Positions 9,705 through 17,961 of a stretch of DNA of 64,000 nucleotides are shown here, one piece after another. Made by a program: the position numbers and the translations under genes. The DNA is from Clostridium sp. AWRP. Its GTDB lineage: Bacteria; Bacillota; Clostridia; Clostridiales; Clostridiaceae. The notes under the pieces were generated by a model. The model did no database searches and was not told where the DNA came from. It was given only the letters and a program-made list of their open reading frames with translations. Each line of letters opens with the position of its first letter. The stretch's first letter is position 1. The stretch lies in the NCBI RefSeq assembly GCF_004006395.2, contig NZ_CP029758.2, forward strand, positions 3,286,001 to 3,350,000. Direction: 5' to 3'.

Positions 9705-9860
9705 ATAAGAAAGTAAGCACCGTTAGCTACCAGCACTTACCTCTTTCAATAGATACATATAATTATACTATCCTCATTTTCGCTAAGGTCATTTCCCTAG
9801 GACACTATTATATTACCCAATATCTCTAACAATATGACACCATATACATTATGTAAATAT
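9705..9860 (-). ncRNA. Candidate small RNA or structured element B (paired with element A)
   Basis: This lies in the 470-base gap between the SASP gene and the CWB2 gene. On the minus strand it begins with TATGGTGTCATATTGTTA, has a TAATATAAT box (about 9804-9812), a CCTAGG..CCTTAG segment, and ends in a GU-rich hairpin (GTAAGTGCT with GGTGCTTAC, about 9714-9741) followed by TTTCTT. The order and several blocks match element A on the other side of the SASP gene. No open frame is visible in it. Confidence 0.35.
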
Positions 9861-9930
9861 TCATAAAAAAATAATCTGGATAAAAAATAATCATTTTCAT
9901 AATAGTAGATTTTATACTAGATTTTATAAG

Positions 9931-9959
9931 TTGTGAAGATACTAAATTACAATTACAAT
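9931..9959 (+). promoter_or_regulatory. Probable promoter of the CWB2 surface-protein gene
   Basis: TTGTGA (9931-9936) and TACAAT (9954-9959) are separated by 17 bases, 69 bases before the start codon at 10029. Confidence 0.45.
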
Positions 9960-10028
9960 TAAATTAGTTACACTATTTAAAATCATTTAAGCATTTGAAA
10001 AAAAATGCCTTATAAGGAGCATTGTAAA

Positions 10029-13000
10029 ATGTGGAAAACTTATGGAAGATTTATAATAAATAGCATATTTATATTTCTAATTTGTTTCTTAATCTTAATG
10101 CCAAAATCAGTTCACGCTGCTTCTGGACAGGTTTCTAGGATCGGAGAATTTAATAGATATGCAACTGCTGCTAAAAGTGCAACTACAAATTGGACTAGCA
10201 GCAAAAATGTAGTATTAGTATGTGGTGAAATATATGCAGATGCAGTAAGTGGGGTAACCCTTGCAAAAAAGTTAGATGCTCCTATACTTTTAACTACTTC
10301 TAACTTTCTTAATTCATATACTAAATCTGCATTAGACACCTTAAAACCCCAAAACATATATATTATAGGAGGGACCTCCTGTGTATCACAAAATATAAGA
10401 GATGAACTTAAAAGTTATGGTTACAATTTAATAGAATTAAGCGGAAAAAGTAGATACGAAACCAATGTATCTGTTGCCAATGAATTAGTCAAATTAGGTG
10501 TTAGTGCCCAAAATATTATGCTTGTCTCAGGAAAAGGATTTTCAGATGCCCTATCAGCTGCACCTATAGCAGCAGCTAAAGGACAAATTCTTTTACTTGG
10601 AAACAATGATGACGACTCAATGGAAGCAGTTTTAACCTTTATTAAAAATAACAATTCAAGTGTTACAGTTATTGGTACGCAAAATGTATTAAATGACACT
10701 ATGTACAATAAAATAGGTGCTGTGAAAAGAGTAAATGGTGGAGCTAACAGATTTGAAACCAATTTAAATATGTTAAATGAATACCAGGATATATTAAAAA
10801 ATGATAGGCTGTTTATAGCAAATGCAGGTGGAGAAGATTTCCCAGATCCTCTTATAGCCTCTTCTTTAGCTGGTAAGTGGTCATCTCCATTGGTGCTTGT
10901 AGATGGTGATAATTCCCCATCTACAGAGAAAGCATTAAACTACATAAAAAATAAAGCAACTAATTTAACAGACTTAAATGCAATAGGTGGAAAAAACGTT
11001 ATTTCTGATAATATTATCTCAAAGATAAATAACGCAATTTCCAGTGACGCAGTTTCAATAACTACAAATGGACTAAATCAAATTAAAATTACATTCAACA
11101 CTGAAATCAACAAAGAAACAGCTGAATTTGTTGGAAATTATCAAATTGACGGAATTGATCTTACCCCCAATATATCTTCAGCTTCGATGCAGAATGATAA
11201 TAGGACTGTACTAGTTACCCTTTCAAATCCATATCCACAATATAAAAACATAATTTTTACTGTAAAAAGCACTGTGCTAGATAAGCATTTAAATGTAATA
11301 TCGTCTAAAATTGAAAAGGAAATTATCTTTCTAGACATAACTGCACCTAAAATACAAGCACTAACATTGTACGGCAGTAATAAACTAATACTTCAATTTT
11401 CAGAAGCAATAAGGATAAAGACAGATAATCTATCTTCTATTAAAATCAATGGTCAAAGTATAGTAGGCCTTGGATTAAATACATCCTTAAGTACTTTTTA
11501 TGAAAAATCAGGCGTATGGTCAATGAAAGTAGCATTTTATTTTGATACACCCCTTAAAGAAGGCATCAATACTTTTAAAATTTCCCGGGGAATCCCAGGT
11601 GAACAGTTCGATGACGCTGCAGGATTTCCTATAGAAGAAACTTCTATAAATTTTAATGTTAATTCATTAAAGGACAATCCTCAAATTGCAGAAGCTAATT
11701 ATACTACAGATGGCATTGTTTATATAACTTACAGTAGATCTATGGATACTAAAACCGCACTTAATATAAATAATTATAAAATAAATGGAAATACAATAGC
11801 GGCCTCCTCAATAGACTTTTGCCCGGGATCAAATGATAAAATTGTTGAAATAGGAATTATAAATTCTTTACTTAATATTGGTAGTAATATTGTAAGTGTC
11901 TTAGACAATGTCAAAGACGCCTATGGCAATAACATATATGACAATTCCAGTACGAGTTTTGAAGTTGAAGATAATACTGTAAAACCACAAATTACACAAT
12001 TTAAAATACTCGACAGTCAAACAATAAACATAAAATTCAACCAATATGTAATGAATATATATGCAACCAATAAATCAAATTATAAATTACTTGATTCTGA
12101 TGGAACAGACATAACCTATAAAATTGATGAAATAGCACCAGCTACCAGGTTAAGTAATGACAACACAATCTCCTATAATATAAAATTCACAAGAGATAAT
12201 GCTTTAACAGATTTAACATACACTTTAGTTATTAAAAATATCATTGATACTAATTTAAAACCTAATGTGATGGATGATTATACTGTAACTTTTAATGGAA
12301 TAGATAACATAAATCCCAAAGTTACAGCTATAATTCAAAAATCAGATAATCCTCAAGAAATAGCTGTTTTTTTCAATGAACCCATGGATGTAAATTCACT
12401 AAAGAATCCTTCAAATTATTATTTTGTAAATGGTACAGGTGACACTGAAGCATTGCCTTATAATGCAGTAATTACTCCTGGTGAAGATAATACTTATGTA
12501 CTCATTAAATTTCCATCTAATTATATATTAAGCTATGGGACTTCAGAAAATAATGTACTCAAAGTAGGTGTGGAATATGTTAAGGATAAATCTCTAAATA
12601 CTTTATCAGGAATAGCCTATGTTGATAACATAAGTAGAGATTATAGTACAGGGCCATCTCTTGTTTCAAATACTGTAAAATTTTTTTACGATGGTGATGA
12701 CCTAAAGGTACAGTTTATTCTAACTTCTGATCTGGACAATTTAAACCTAAGTGACTTTAAAATTGCAGGAATGACTCCCGATGGAGGTACTATATCGGGA
12801 AGGAAAGTAATTCTTACTTTTGCTAGTGAGGTTCAAGATAACGTAAAAATCGACACGGTGAAGTCAGCTGGAGTTAATGCATTATTTACAATTGGAAATT
12901 CAATCTCTAAAGATATAGCAGGGCGTATTCTACAACAAGTATCAGACAAGGTATATAGCATGCAGCTTCCTCCAAGAACTAATTTCAGCTTATGGTTTGC

Positions 13001-13328
13001 ACGCAGCACCACGGGAAATAACTCTGTAACAATAGCATTTGATGAGGATATAGACGATAGTATTTATGGATTGTACTATGATGATTTTATATTTACAAAT
13101 GAGAGCACTGGTGGAAAACTGAATCCTACATCTGTATCCGTAAATGGTAAAAATGTAACCTATAAATTTCAAGACGGCTCCATAAAGCCTGGAGATAGAA
13201 TTGACATTCATGCTGCATTGTCACCTACAGATATTAACATAAGAAGTAAAAAAGATGTCAGTGGAGAAAATTCTGTTTACATTCCGTCAAAATATGATTT
13301 GAGAGTAAGGACAGTAATTTCCAATTAA
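10029..13328 (+). CDS. Secreted cell wall-binding repeat (CWB2) protein with Ig-like domains
   Basis: The 1,099-residue protein has a signal peptide (cleavage likely after VHA, about residue 32), then three CWB2 repeats (about 35-345) recognised by RIGEFNRYATA, SGKSRYETN and NGGANRFETN with IIGG/VIGT and DALSAAP blocks. These anchor the protein non-covalently to anionic wall polymers. The rest (about 350-1090) is a series of SbsA/Big-type Ig-like modules with recurring I.F...MD....ANY patterns. It is probably a surface adhesin or structural protein; no enzyme motif is seen. I chose the ATG at 10029 because AAGGAG lies 9 bases upstream; the in-frame ATG at 10005 lacks a site. A truncated relative lies at 24758-25372. 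Confidence 0.92.
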   Translation: MWKTYGRFIINSIFIFLICFLILMPKSVHAASGQVSRIGEFNRYATAAKSATTNWTSSKNVVLVCGEIYADAVSGVTLAKKLDAPILLTTSNFLNSYTKSALDTLKPQNIYIIGGTSCVSQNIRDELKSYGYNLIELSGKSRYETNVSVANELVKLGVSAQNIMLVSGKGFSDALSAAPIAAAKGQILLLGNNDDDSMEAVLTFIKNNNSSVTVIGTQNVLNDTMYNKIGAVKRVNGGANRFETNLNMLNEYQDILKNDRLFIANAGGEDFPDPLIASSLAGKWSSPLVLVDGDNSPSTEKALNYIKNKATNLTDLNAIGGKNVISDNIISKINNAISSDAVSITTNGLNQIKITFNTEINKETAEFVGNYQIDGIDLTPNISSASMQNDNRTVLVTLSNPYPQYKNIIFTVKSTVLDKHLNVISSKIEKEIIFLDITAPKIQALTLYGSNKLILQFSEAIRIKTDNLSSIKINGQSIVGLGLNTSLSTFYEKSGVWSMKVAFYFDTPLKEGINTFKISRGIPGEQFDDAAGFPIEETSINFNVNSLKDNPQIAEANYTTDGIVYITYSRSMDTKTALNINNYKINGNTIAASSIDFCPGSNDKIVEIGIINSLLNIGSNIVSVLDNVKDAYGNNIYDNSSTSFEVEDNTVKPQITQFKILDSQTINIKFNQYVMNIYATNKSNYKLLDSDGTDITYKIDEIAPATRLSNDNTISYNIKFTRDNALTDLTYTLVIKNIIDTNLKPNVMDDYTVTFNGIDNINPKVTAIIQKSDNPQEIAVFFNEPMDVNSLKNPSNYYFVNGTGDTEALPYNAVITPGEDNTYVLIKFPSNYILSYGTSENNVLKVGVEYVKDKSLNTLSGIAYVDNISRDYSTGPSLVSNTVKFFYDGDDLKVQFILTSDLDNLNLSDFKIAGMTPDGGTISGRKVILTFASEVQDNVKIDTVKSAGVNALFTIGNSISKDIAGRILQQVSDKVYSMQLPPRTNFSLWFARSTTGNNSVTIAFDEDIDDSIYGLYYDDFIFTNESTGGKLNPTSVSVNGKNVTYKFQDGSIKPGDRIDIHAALSPTDINIRSKKDVSGENSVYIPSKYDLRVRTVISN

Positions 13329-13402
13329 AATAATTATATTTTATTAACAGATTTCAATTTTAAACATAGTATATAATATAAATATTTTCACGGAGGTATT
13401 AC

Positions 13403-13705
13403 ATGAATATCAATTCTACTAGCGACAGCAGTAGCAAAGAAAATACTGAAGACTTCGATATTTCCCAAAATATATGTCCATATTACTCAATGTCTTATTA
13501 TGATGAACCAATAGATGATGAATACGAGGACGAAGATCCTGATGAATATGACTTCGATCCTGAAGATGGGTATAGGCAAGGGAGACCTAGAAGAAGACGA
13601 CGTAGAAGACCCAGACGTAGAAGAAGACGTAGATGGATGCATAGACCTTTCATGCCATTCGTATTCCCTGTAATCATGTATGGTGATTATGACGATTGGT
13701 ATTAA
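13403..13705 (+). CDS. Arg-rich, charge-segregated small protein, unknown (spore-coat-like?)
   Basis: The 100-residue protein is divided into an acidic N-terminal part (Asp/Glu-rich, about residues 34-58, with YDEP.DDEYEDEDPDEYD), an extremely basic middle (about 61-82, almost only Arg with Pro/Gly), and an aromatic C-terminus rich in Tyr, Met and Trp. No signal peptide, membrane segment or known domain is visible. Such opposite-charge composition suggests condensation with polyanions or with itself, as in some spore coat or DNA-compaction proteins, but this is inference. A clear GGAGG site precedes the ATG. It follows the CWB2 gene by 74 bases and has its own terminator. Confidence 0.75.
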   Translation: MNINSTSDSSSKENTEDFDISQNICPYYSMSYYDEPIDDEYEDEDPDEYDFDPEDGYRQGRPRRRRRRRPRRRRRRRWMHRPFMPFVFPVIMYGDYDDWY

Positions 13706-13724
13706 ATATCAAAAGGTAAGCTTA

Positions 13725-13757
13725 GGTAGGTACTAGCAAATTGCTAGTGCCTACTAT
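13725..13757 (+). terminator. Terminator after the Arg-rich protein gene
   Basis: GTAGGTACTAGCAA pairs with TTGCTAGTGCCTAC (one mismatch), followed after a few bases by a T-run. The core resembles the terminal hairpin of candidate RNA element A. Confidence 0.75.
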
Positions 13758-13804
13758 TATGTATTTTTTAGTAAATCTATAATTCATATAGATGATGCTT
13801 GTCT

Positions 13805-14368
13805 CTAATAAATAAAAGAAATACTCATGCCAAGATTTTCGGCTTTTTCTAAAGCATCAGTATTAGCAATATCACCCTTATCTGCCACTCCTGGGACAGT
13901 AATTATTCCTAGATTGTTCCACTTAAGATAATCAATAATACCTTTGTAAGTTTCAATTGCTCCATTAAACATACCATCTTCGTTACCTTCTCCACAAATC
14001 ATAAATACACTTTCCTTTATTTTAAGTGGACGTTTGCAATTAGGTGATACATAAGCATATAGTCTATCTATTGGTGCTTTTATTTGTGATGAGATACCAG
14101 ACCAATATAAAGGTGTTACAAATACAATGACATCTGCGCTTTCAAGTAGTGGCTCTAATTCACTAAAATCGTCCTGAAATGAACAGGCAGTACCCTTACT
14201 CCAGCAGGTATTACAAGCCTTACAACCATTAATATTTTTCATTGCCATTTCAAATTTCGTTACAATGTGACCTTTGGCCCTAGCACCTTTAATAAATGCA
14301 TCTGCCATCATTTCACTGTTACCATTTTTTCTTGGGCTTCCTGTAAGTACTAAAATATTTTTAACCAT
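13805..14368 (-). CDS. Flavodoxin-family NAD(P)H-dependent FMN reductase
   Basis: The 187-residue protein has the FMN-binding loop LTGSPRKNGNSE (about residues 7-18), a cysteine cluster INGCKACNTCWSKGTAC (about 47-63) typical of iron-sulfur flavoprotein/multimeric WrbA-like reductases, and VTPLYWSGISSQIKAPIDR, where the flavin ring stacks. It is likely a cytoplasmic reductase for quinones or other small acceptors; the physiological partner is unknown. I chose the ATG at 14368, 8 bases after AGGAG; the upstream GTG overlaps that site. The gene is isolated, facing the Arg-rich gene convergently. Confidence 0.88.
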   Translation of the reverse strand: MVKNILVLTGSPRKNGNSEMMADAFIKGARAKGHIVTKFEMAMKNINGCKACNTCWSKGTACSFQDDFSELEPLLESADVIVFVTPLYWSGISSQIKAPIDRLYAYVSPNCKRPLKIKESVFMICGEGNEDGMFNGAIETYKGIIDYLKWNNLGIITVPGVADKGDIANTDALEKAENLGMSISFIY

Positions 14369-14459
14369 TTTTCTCACTCCTTGTAAACATTAACAACTGG
14401 TTTTATCTTCTTCTTTATCCAATTATATAGTGAGATTAAATGGTTGTAAAGCATTAAAA

Positions 14460-15683
14460 TTACTGCAGGTTACCATATATAATGTCTCCAATATATTTAT
14501 AACCCTTGTCACTAGGATGTGCTGTATTTGTTCCACTTCCGCCTGAATAATCGTTTTTAGCCATTCCAAACAAACCTTCTTTTTGTGCAGCAGTATAATC
14601 CTTATAATAAGCTTTATAAATATCTATAACTCCTGTATTATAAGCATCTGCTATTTCGTATAAAGACATTACATAAGCAGTCCAGTTTGTTGTCCATGTC
14701 TCAGCAGGCATTTGATTTGACACCAAGCATACATCACTGCCTCTTTCTTTCCAGTAACTCACTAAATTCATCATACTTTCCTTATAGTCTTGAACAGAAA
14801 TACCTCGTCCTGCTTCATTAAGTCCGAAAGACAGCAGCACTAAATTAGGCTTTGGTGATACATTCCAAATTTTCTTTGTGGTGTCTGTAGTAAAATAACT
14901 TGCCATTTTACTAGAAATTGCTATCTTGTCTATCTCAATTCCTGTAGTACTTGATGAGGCAATTGCACCTTCTATAAAAATATTGGATGTTTTATTTGGA
15001 GTTATTACTAATGTATGAGATGTATTAGTTAATCCTGAATAAGAAACTCTATGTGAAAAACTTTCTGTTTCTCCTAAACAATCTATAGTCCCTACTTTTT
15101 TGCCATCTATGGTTACAACAGCTGTACCTCCATCTTTTGCCTTAGAATATAATAAATCTAAATTTTTCCCAGTGAAAGTTAAAGCTGCTGGTGAAATATT
15201 TTTATTAGAAATTCCAAAGCATCCACCAAAACCACCGACATTAGAAGTGAACTCTTTAGAAGCACCAGAAACACTCCAACCTGTTCCTAGTTTCCATCTA
15301 GGTTTAGTGCCAGAAGGAAGAGCACCTTCGTATATACTAATAAATCCTTCCCCTGCATTTCCAAATTGATTTTGCAGTGATGACTTCATTACACCAACCC
15401 AAGATTTATTTATCTCATCACTGGAATATTCTCCTCTTGTATTGGATTCGCCTATACAATATATTCTCACCTTTTGGGTACTTGTATTATTCAATTTATT
15501 TTTATATCTTAACAAACCTGCATTTATATTATATCCGTATTTTTCATAAGGTGATTCTTTATGAATTACTTTTTGGGGTGTTGGTTTAGTTTTCTTCATT
15601 ACATTAATTTTTGCTGAACTTACAAGAAACATGACACAATATGCAAATACAGCTGAAATAATAATTAATATCTTTTGACGCAT
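14460..15683 (-). CDS. Membrane-anchored SGNH/GDSL-type esterase
   Basis: The 407-residue protein starts with a signal-anchor (about residues 5-24) and a linker. It then has the SGNH block I with catalytic Ser (YCIGESNTRGEY, near residue 78), a beta-rich insert (about 130-265), block III-like LLSFGLNEAGRG (near 285) with the Asn, and the C-terminal HPSDKGYKYIGD (near 388) with catalytic His. Family members deacetylate or de-esterify carbohydrates or wall polymers outside the membrane; the substrate is unknown. The ATG follows AGGAG. No operon partner is evident. Confidence 0.85.
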   Translation of the reverse strand: MRQKILIIISAVFAYCVMFLVSSAKINVMKKTKPTPQKVIHKESPYEKYGYNINAGLLRYKNKLNNTSTQKVRIYCIGESNTRGEYSSDEINKSWVGVMKSSLQNQFGNAGEGFISIYEGALPSGTKPRWKLGTGWSVSGASKEFTSNVGGFGGCFGISNKNISPAALTFTGKNLDLLYSKAKDGGTAVVTIDGKKVGTIDCLGETESFSHRVSYSGLTNTSHTLVITPNKTSNIFIEGAIASSSTTGIEIDKIAISSKMASYFTTDTTKKIWNVSPKPNLVLLSFGLNEAGRGISVQDYKESMMNLVSYWKERGSDVCLVSNQMPAETWTTNWTAYVMSLYEIADAYNTGVIDIYKAYYKDYTAAQKEGLFGMAKNDYSGGSGTNTAHPSDKGYKYIGDIIYGNLQ

Positions 15684-15816
15684 ATTAGTACTCCTTTACC
15701 TATTTTAATACTTCTCTTTAATATATGTAGAAATCATACACCAAATACATTGTAAAATACGTAATTGTGAATATATTTATATTTTTGTAAAATAATAAAT
15801 TTATAATATGCTAAAT

Positions 15817-15863
15817 AAGGGATGCCTCATATGTAAGTTTTTTACACAAAGGAAACATCCCTG
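15817..15863 (-). terminator. Hairpin downstream of the superoxide dismutase gene
   Basis: GGGATG and CATCCC close an extended imperfect hairpin 16 bases after the stop codon at 15879. The T-run is weak, so termination strength is uncertain. Confidence 0.5.
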
Positions 15864-15878
15864 TAAACATTTTTTTAA

Positions 15879-16418
15879 TTACATCATTGCCTTAATAACA
15901 CCACAAGCTAGCATTTTACCAGATGCTCCAGAAGGCTGAGTTCTATAATCATCCGGACTCTCATGTATGATTACTGATTTTCCGATAATCTGAGCAACAT
16001 TAAACTTATTTGTAAAGAAGGTCATTCTAGAATAACCATTATTTGAAAAAAGAACTGGAAAATCTCCTGCATGATTGCCATGTGGCTGATTGGTTGGATT
16101 CCAATGTCCTCCAGCAGCTTTAAATGGTTCTTCAGGATTACCTACAGCACATGTCCCATTTTGGTGTATATGAAATCCATGGGGTCCAATTTGTGGATTT
16201 CCATTCATAGCTGGTCTAAAAGGAGGTAATCCATTTACTTCTACAGAAACTTCAGTTCCTCCACGTACCTGAGTAAAAGTTACAGTACCTCTTATATTAG
16301 GAGCTAAAGGTCCTCCAGTTATATGGGCTACAGCTTTTCTAGCATGCATATTCATATCACCCCTATATCCACAATAATTGTGATTTATAAAGGGACATTC
16401 ATATTCGTCAAAATGCAT
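15879..16418 (-). CDS. sodC: Cu/Zn superoxide dismutase family protein
   Basis: The 179-residue protein has the copper ligands HGFHIHQNGTC (about residues 88-98), the zinc/copper region GGHWNPTNQPHGNHAGDFP (about 112-130), the last copper His in SVIIHESPDDY and the second disulfide Cys near the end (MLACGVI). It therefore looks catalytically complete for converting superoxide to O2 and H2O2. Unusually it has no signal peptide or lipobox; instead about 30 residues rich in Cys, Tyr and His precede the domain, so it may be cytoplasmic or spore-associated. The start is the ATG at 16418, just after GGAGG; the upstream TTG overlaps that site. Confidence 0.92.
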   Translation of the reverse strand: MHFDEYECPFINHNYCGYRGDMNMHARKAVAHITGGPLAPNIRGTVTFTQVRGGTEVSVEVNGLPPFRPAMNGNPQIGPHGFHIHQNGTCAVGNPEEPFKAAGGHWNPTNQPHGNHAGDFPVLFSNNGYSRMTFFTNKFNVAQIIGKSVIIHESPDDYRTQPSGASGKMLACGVIKAMM

Positions 16419-16627
16419 AATATCCTCCAAATTAAATACTTCAATTTATGTTATGTAAAACTTTAAAAATAGTTACAAAAAGAGTCTTCTTCTTCTGGGA
16501 AATAGTCATTAATATTCTATAGTATATATTAATGCCGCAAGGACAAAATATTAAAGTAGCATAATTCAATATGAATTAAATCTAAAATATTTAATATAAA
16601 TCCATTAGACTAAAGGAGGATACTATT

Positions 16628-16870
16628 ATGAATAAAAATGATAAAAATCTTCAAGAAGCAAAAAAATTGAATAAACAATCCAAACAGGGAAATATGTCAA
16701 GTGCTACTAGCACTACCGGTTATAATAGCCCCGATGTTCAAGAAGCTAGACAATTAAACTCACAAGTTTCAGGCAAAAGTTCATCTTCTTTCTCAAATGT
16801 TTCAAATAGCAGTGATTTAGATGAAGCTAAAAAATTAAATCAACAATCTAGACAGAAAAAGAGTAAGTAA
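16628..16870 (+). CDS. Gamma-type-like small acid-soluble spore protein
   Basis: The 80-residue, Lys/Asn/Gln/Ser-rich protein consists of three repeats: LQEAKKLNKQS (about 8-18), VQEARQLNSQV (about 38-48) and LDEAKKLNQQS (about 65-75), joined by Ser/Thr/Gly linkers. This matches the layout of gamma-type SASPs (SspE group), which store amino acids in the spore core and do not bind DNA. Composition and repeat spacing support the call, but the germination-protease site is not obvious. AAAGGAGG lies just before the ATG. It sits next to sspH, convergent with it. Confidence 0.7.
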   Translation: MNKNDKNLQEAKKLNKQSKQGNMSSATSTTGYNSPDVQEARQLNSQVSGKSSSSFSNVSNSSDLDEAKKLNQQSRQKKSK

Positions 16871-16872
16871 CT

Positions 16873-16913
16873 AAAAAATGAAGGAGAAATCTTAAGATTC
16901 TTCCTTCATTTTT
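16873..16913. terminator. Terminator after the gamma-SASP-like gene
   Basis: AAAAATGAAGGA pairs with TCCTTCATTTTT, with a short inner stem and T-run. It lies between convergent genes and may act in both directions. Confidence 0.8.
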
Positions 16914-16946
16914 ATTATGCTTTACCTAGCACATTTTAGAATAAAC

Positions 16947-17123
16947 TCATTCATTCAAATCTGCAATATCTACATTAAAATGTTTATTTGTATTTAAATT
17001 TTTCACTTGTATTTTACCATCTTCATCTGTATTTATACTTTCAAGCCATATGGGATTATCTTTATATTTTACCTCTATAACTCCTTTAGACTCAATTATT
17101 TCTTTTACTCTTTTCTTATCCAA
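16947..17123 (-). CDS. sspH: SspH-family small acid-soluble spore protein
   Basis: The 58-residue product aligns along its whole length with the H-type SASPs (about 59 residues): DKKRVKEIIESKGVIEVKY at the start, then NPIWLES and a C-terminal D.ADL. These are forespore-made proteins of the mature spore core; their exact role is unclear. The start must be the TTG at 17123, which lies 8 bases after AGGAGG and matches the family N-terminus; the upstream GTG overlaps the ribosome site. It is convergent with the gamma-SASP-like gene. Confidence 0.85.
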   Translation of the reverse strand: MDKKRVKEIIESKGVIEVKYKDNPIWLESINTDEDGKIQVKNLNTNKHFNVDIADLNE

Positions 17124-17332
17124 GCTTACCACCTCCTATATACATAGGTTCTTATATAGTAAACTTTTTATACCTTCTAAAACAAAAGGATGTTTATCCT
17201 CAAATTACCAGCATAATATTTTAGGTTCTGCACATTCTATTAGCATAAGGATATTAATGTGTTAAAGTTATTAAATATCTAAGTTTCACCCAAACTATAA
17301 TATTCTTTCTCTAACATATTGGTATTACTTTA

Positions 17333-17357
17333 TGCTGGAGATGATAAATCTCCAGCA
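17333..17357. terminator. Perfect 9-base-pair hairpin in the intergenic gap
   Basis: TGCTGGAGA and TCTCCAGCA enclose a 7-base loop. It lies between sspH and the zinc-ribbon gene and is followed by a T-rich run on the plus strand; which transcript it ends is unclear. Confidence 0.5.
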
Positions 17358-17435
17358 TTTAATTCTTTATTTTTAACCCCTATACTACACAACACAGCTT
17401 ACTTTGTATAACTCGAATTTCCTAAACATCTTATT

Positions 17436-17457
17436 CCAGGGATAATTAAATCCCTGG
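17436..17457 (-). terminator. Hairpin after the zinc-ribbon gene
   Basis: CCAGGGA and TCCCTGG pair around an 8-base loop, 7 bases beyond the stop codon at 17464. No clear T-run on the minus strand. Confidence 0.45.
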
Positions 17458-17463
17458 TTTTCA

Positions 17464-17688
17464 TTATCCTTTATTTTGTTCTACATCAATGATAATTTTA
17501 TTACATGTCTTACACATATATGCCTTAATTTTCGGTCTTCCTATCCAACCGGATTCTCCTAGTTCAATACCTCCTTTGGCCCATATTCCTAAAAACAATT
17601 TCTTGTCTTCAGGCAGCCATTTCATTCTATAGTTATCCCCATATATATGGCCTTTAACCATCTCCCCATTACAATAAGGACACTCCAT
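17464..17688 (-). CDS. Zinc-ribbon protein (PF20097/DUF6487-like), unknown function
   Basis: The 74-residue protein begins with a zinc knuckle, MECPYCNGEM, and has a second cysteine pair near the C-terminus (AYMCKTCNKIII), so four cysteines could bind one zinc. A WLPE..KLFLG stretch lies between. This matches a widespread small family of unknown role in Firmicutes. I chose the ATG at 17688 because AGGAGG lies upstream; an in-frame extension to 17709 would run through that site. It lies directly downstream of the structured RNA-like element at 17723-17900, which may be its leader. Confidence 0.75.
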   Translation of the reverse strand: MECPYCNGEMVKGHIYGDNYRMKWLPEDKKLFLGIWAKGGIELGESGWIGRPKIKAYMCKTCNKIIIDVEQNKG

Positions 17689-17722
17689 CGTACATCCTCC
17701 TATTTTCAATTCAAATTTTTAA

Positions 17723-17900
17723 TTTATCCGATGACTACCTGCTCTAATGCTCCCACGCACTCTGTGAAATCGACTATCACCAAATCAAAGATTTGGGATA
17801 TCTGCTTTTCTCCAAGTAGGAGTAAAGAGCAGCTACGTCCCTGGATAACGATTTCTAAGCATCAGGTGGAGTCAAAACTCCATCTGATGCCAAGAACTCT
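17723..17900 (-). ncRNA. Structured RNA-like element, copy 1 (homologous to 44067-44250)
   Basis: Read on the minus strand, it starts with a long hairpin (14-base arms from GCATCAGATGGAGT, one wobble), then CTTAGAA, then a domain closed by TTATCC (17843-17848) and GGATAA (17724-17729). That domain contains CAGG.CGTAGC, an inner CTGCT/AGCAG stem, a CCAAATC/GATTTGG hairpin and the 3' block GCATTAG...TAG.CATCGGATAAA. The same blocks in the same order occur at 44067-44250, while the loops differ, as expected for conserved structure. There is no open reading frame. It ends about 35 bases before the zinc-ribbon gene start. It could be raiA-like, but I cannot confirm this. Confidence 0.6.
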
Positions 17901-17961
17901 GTTTATTATACAACATAAGTCAAAAGATGTACATTGCTGCTTAAATCTAGATTTGAAACTT

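Noticed and set aside
9705..9800. Possible cyclic di-GMP (GEMM-I) riboswitch suggested by TAGCTACCAGC before the CWB2 gene
   Set aside because: The essential GACGCAAAGC core is absent and the better fold is on the opposite strand.
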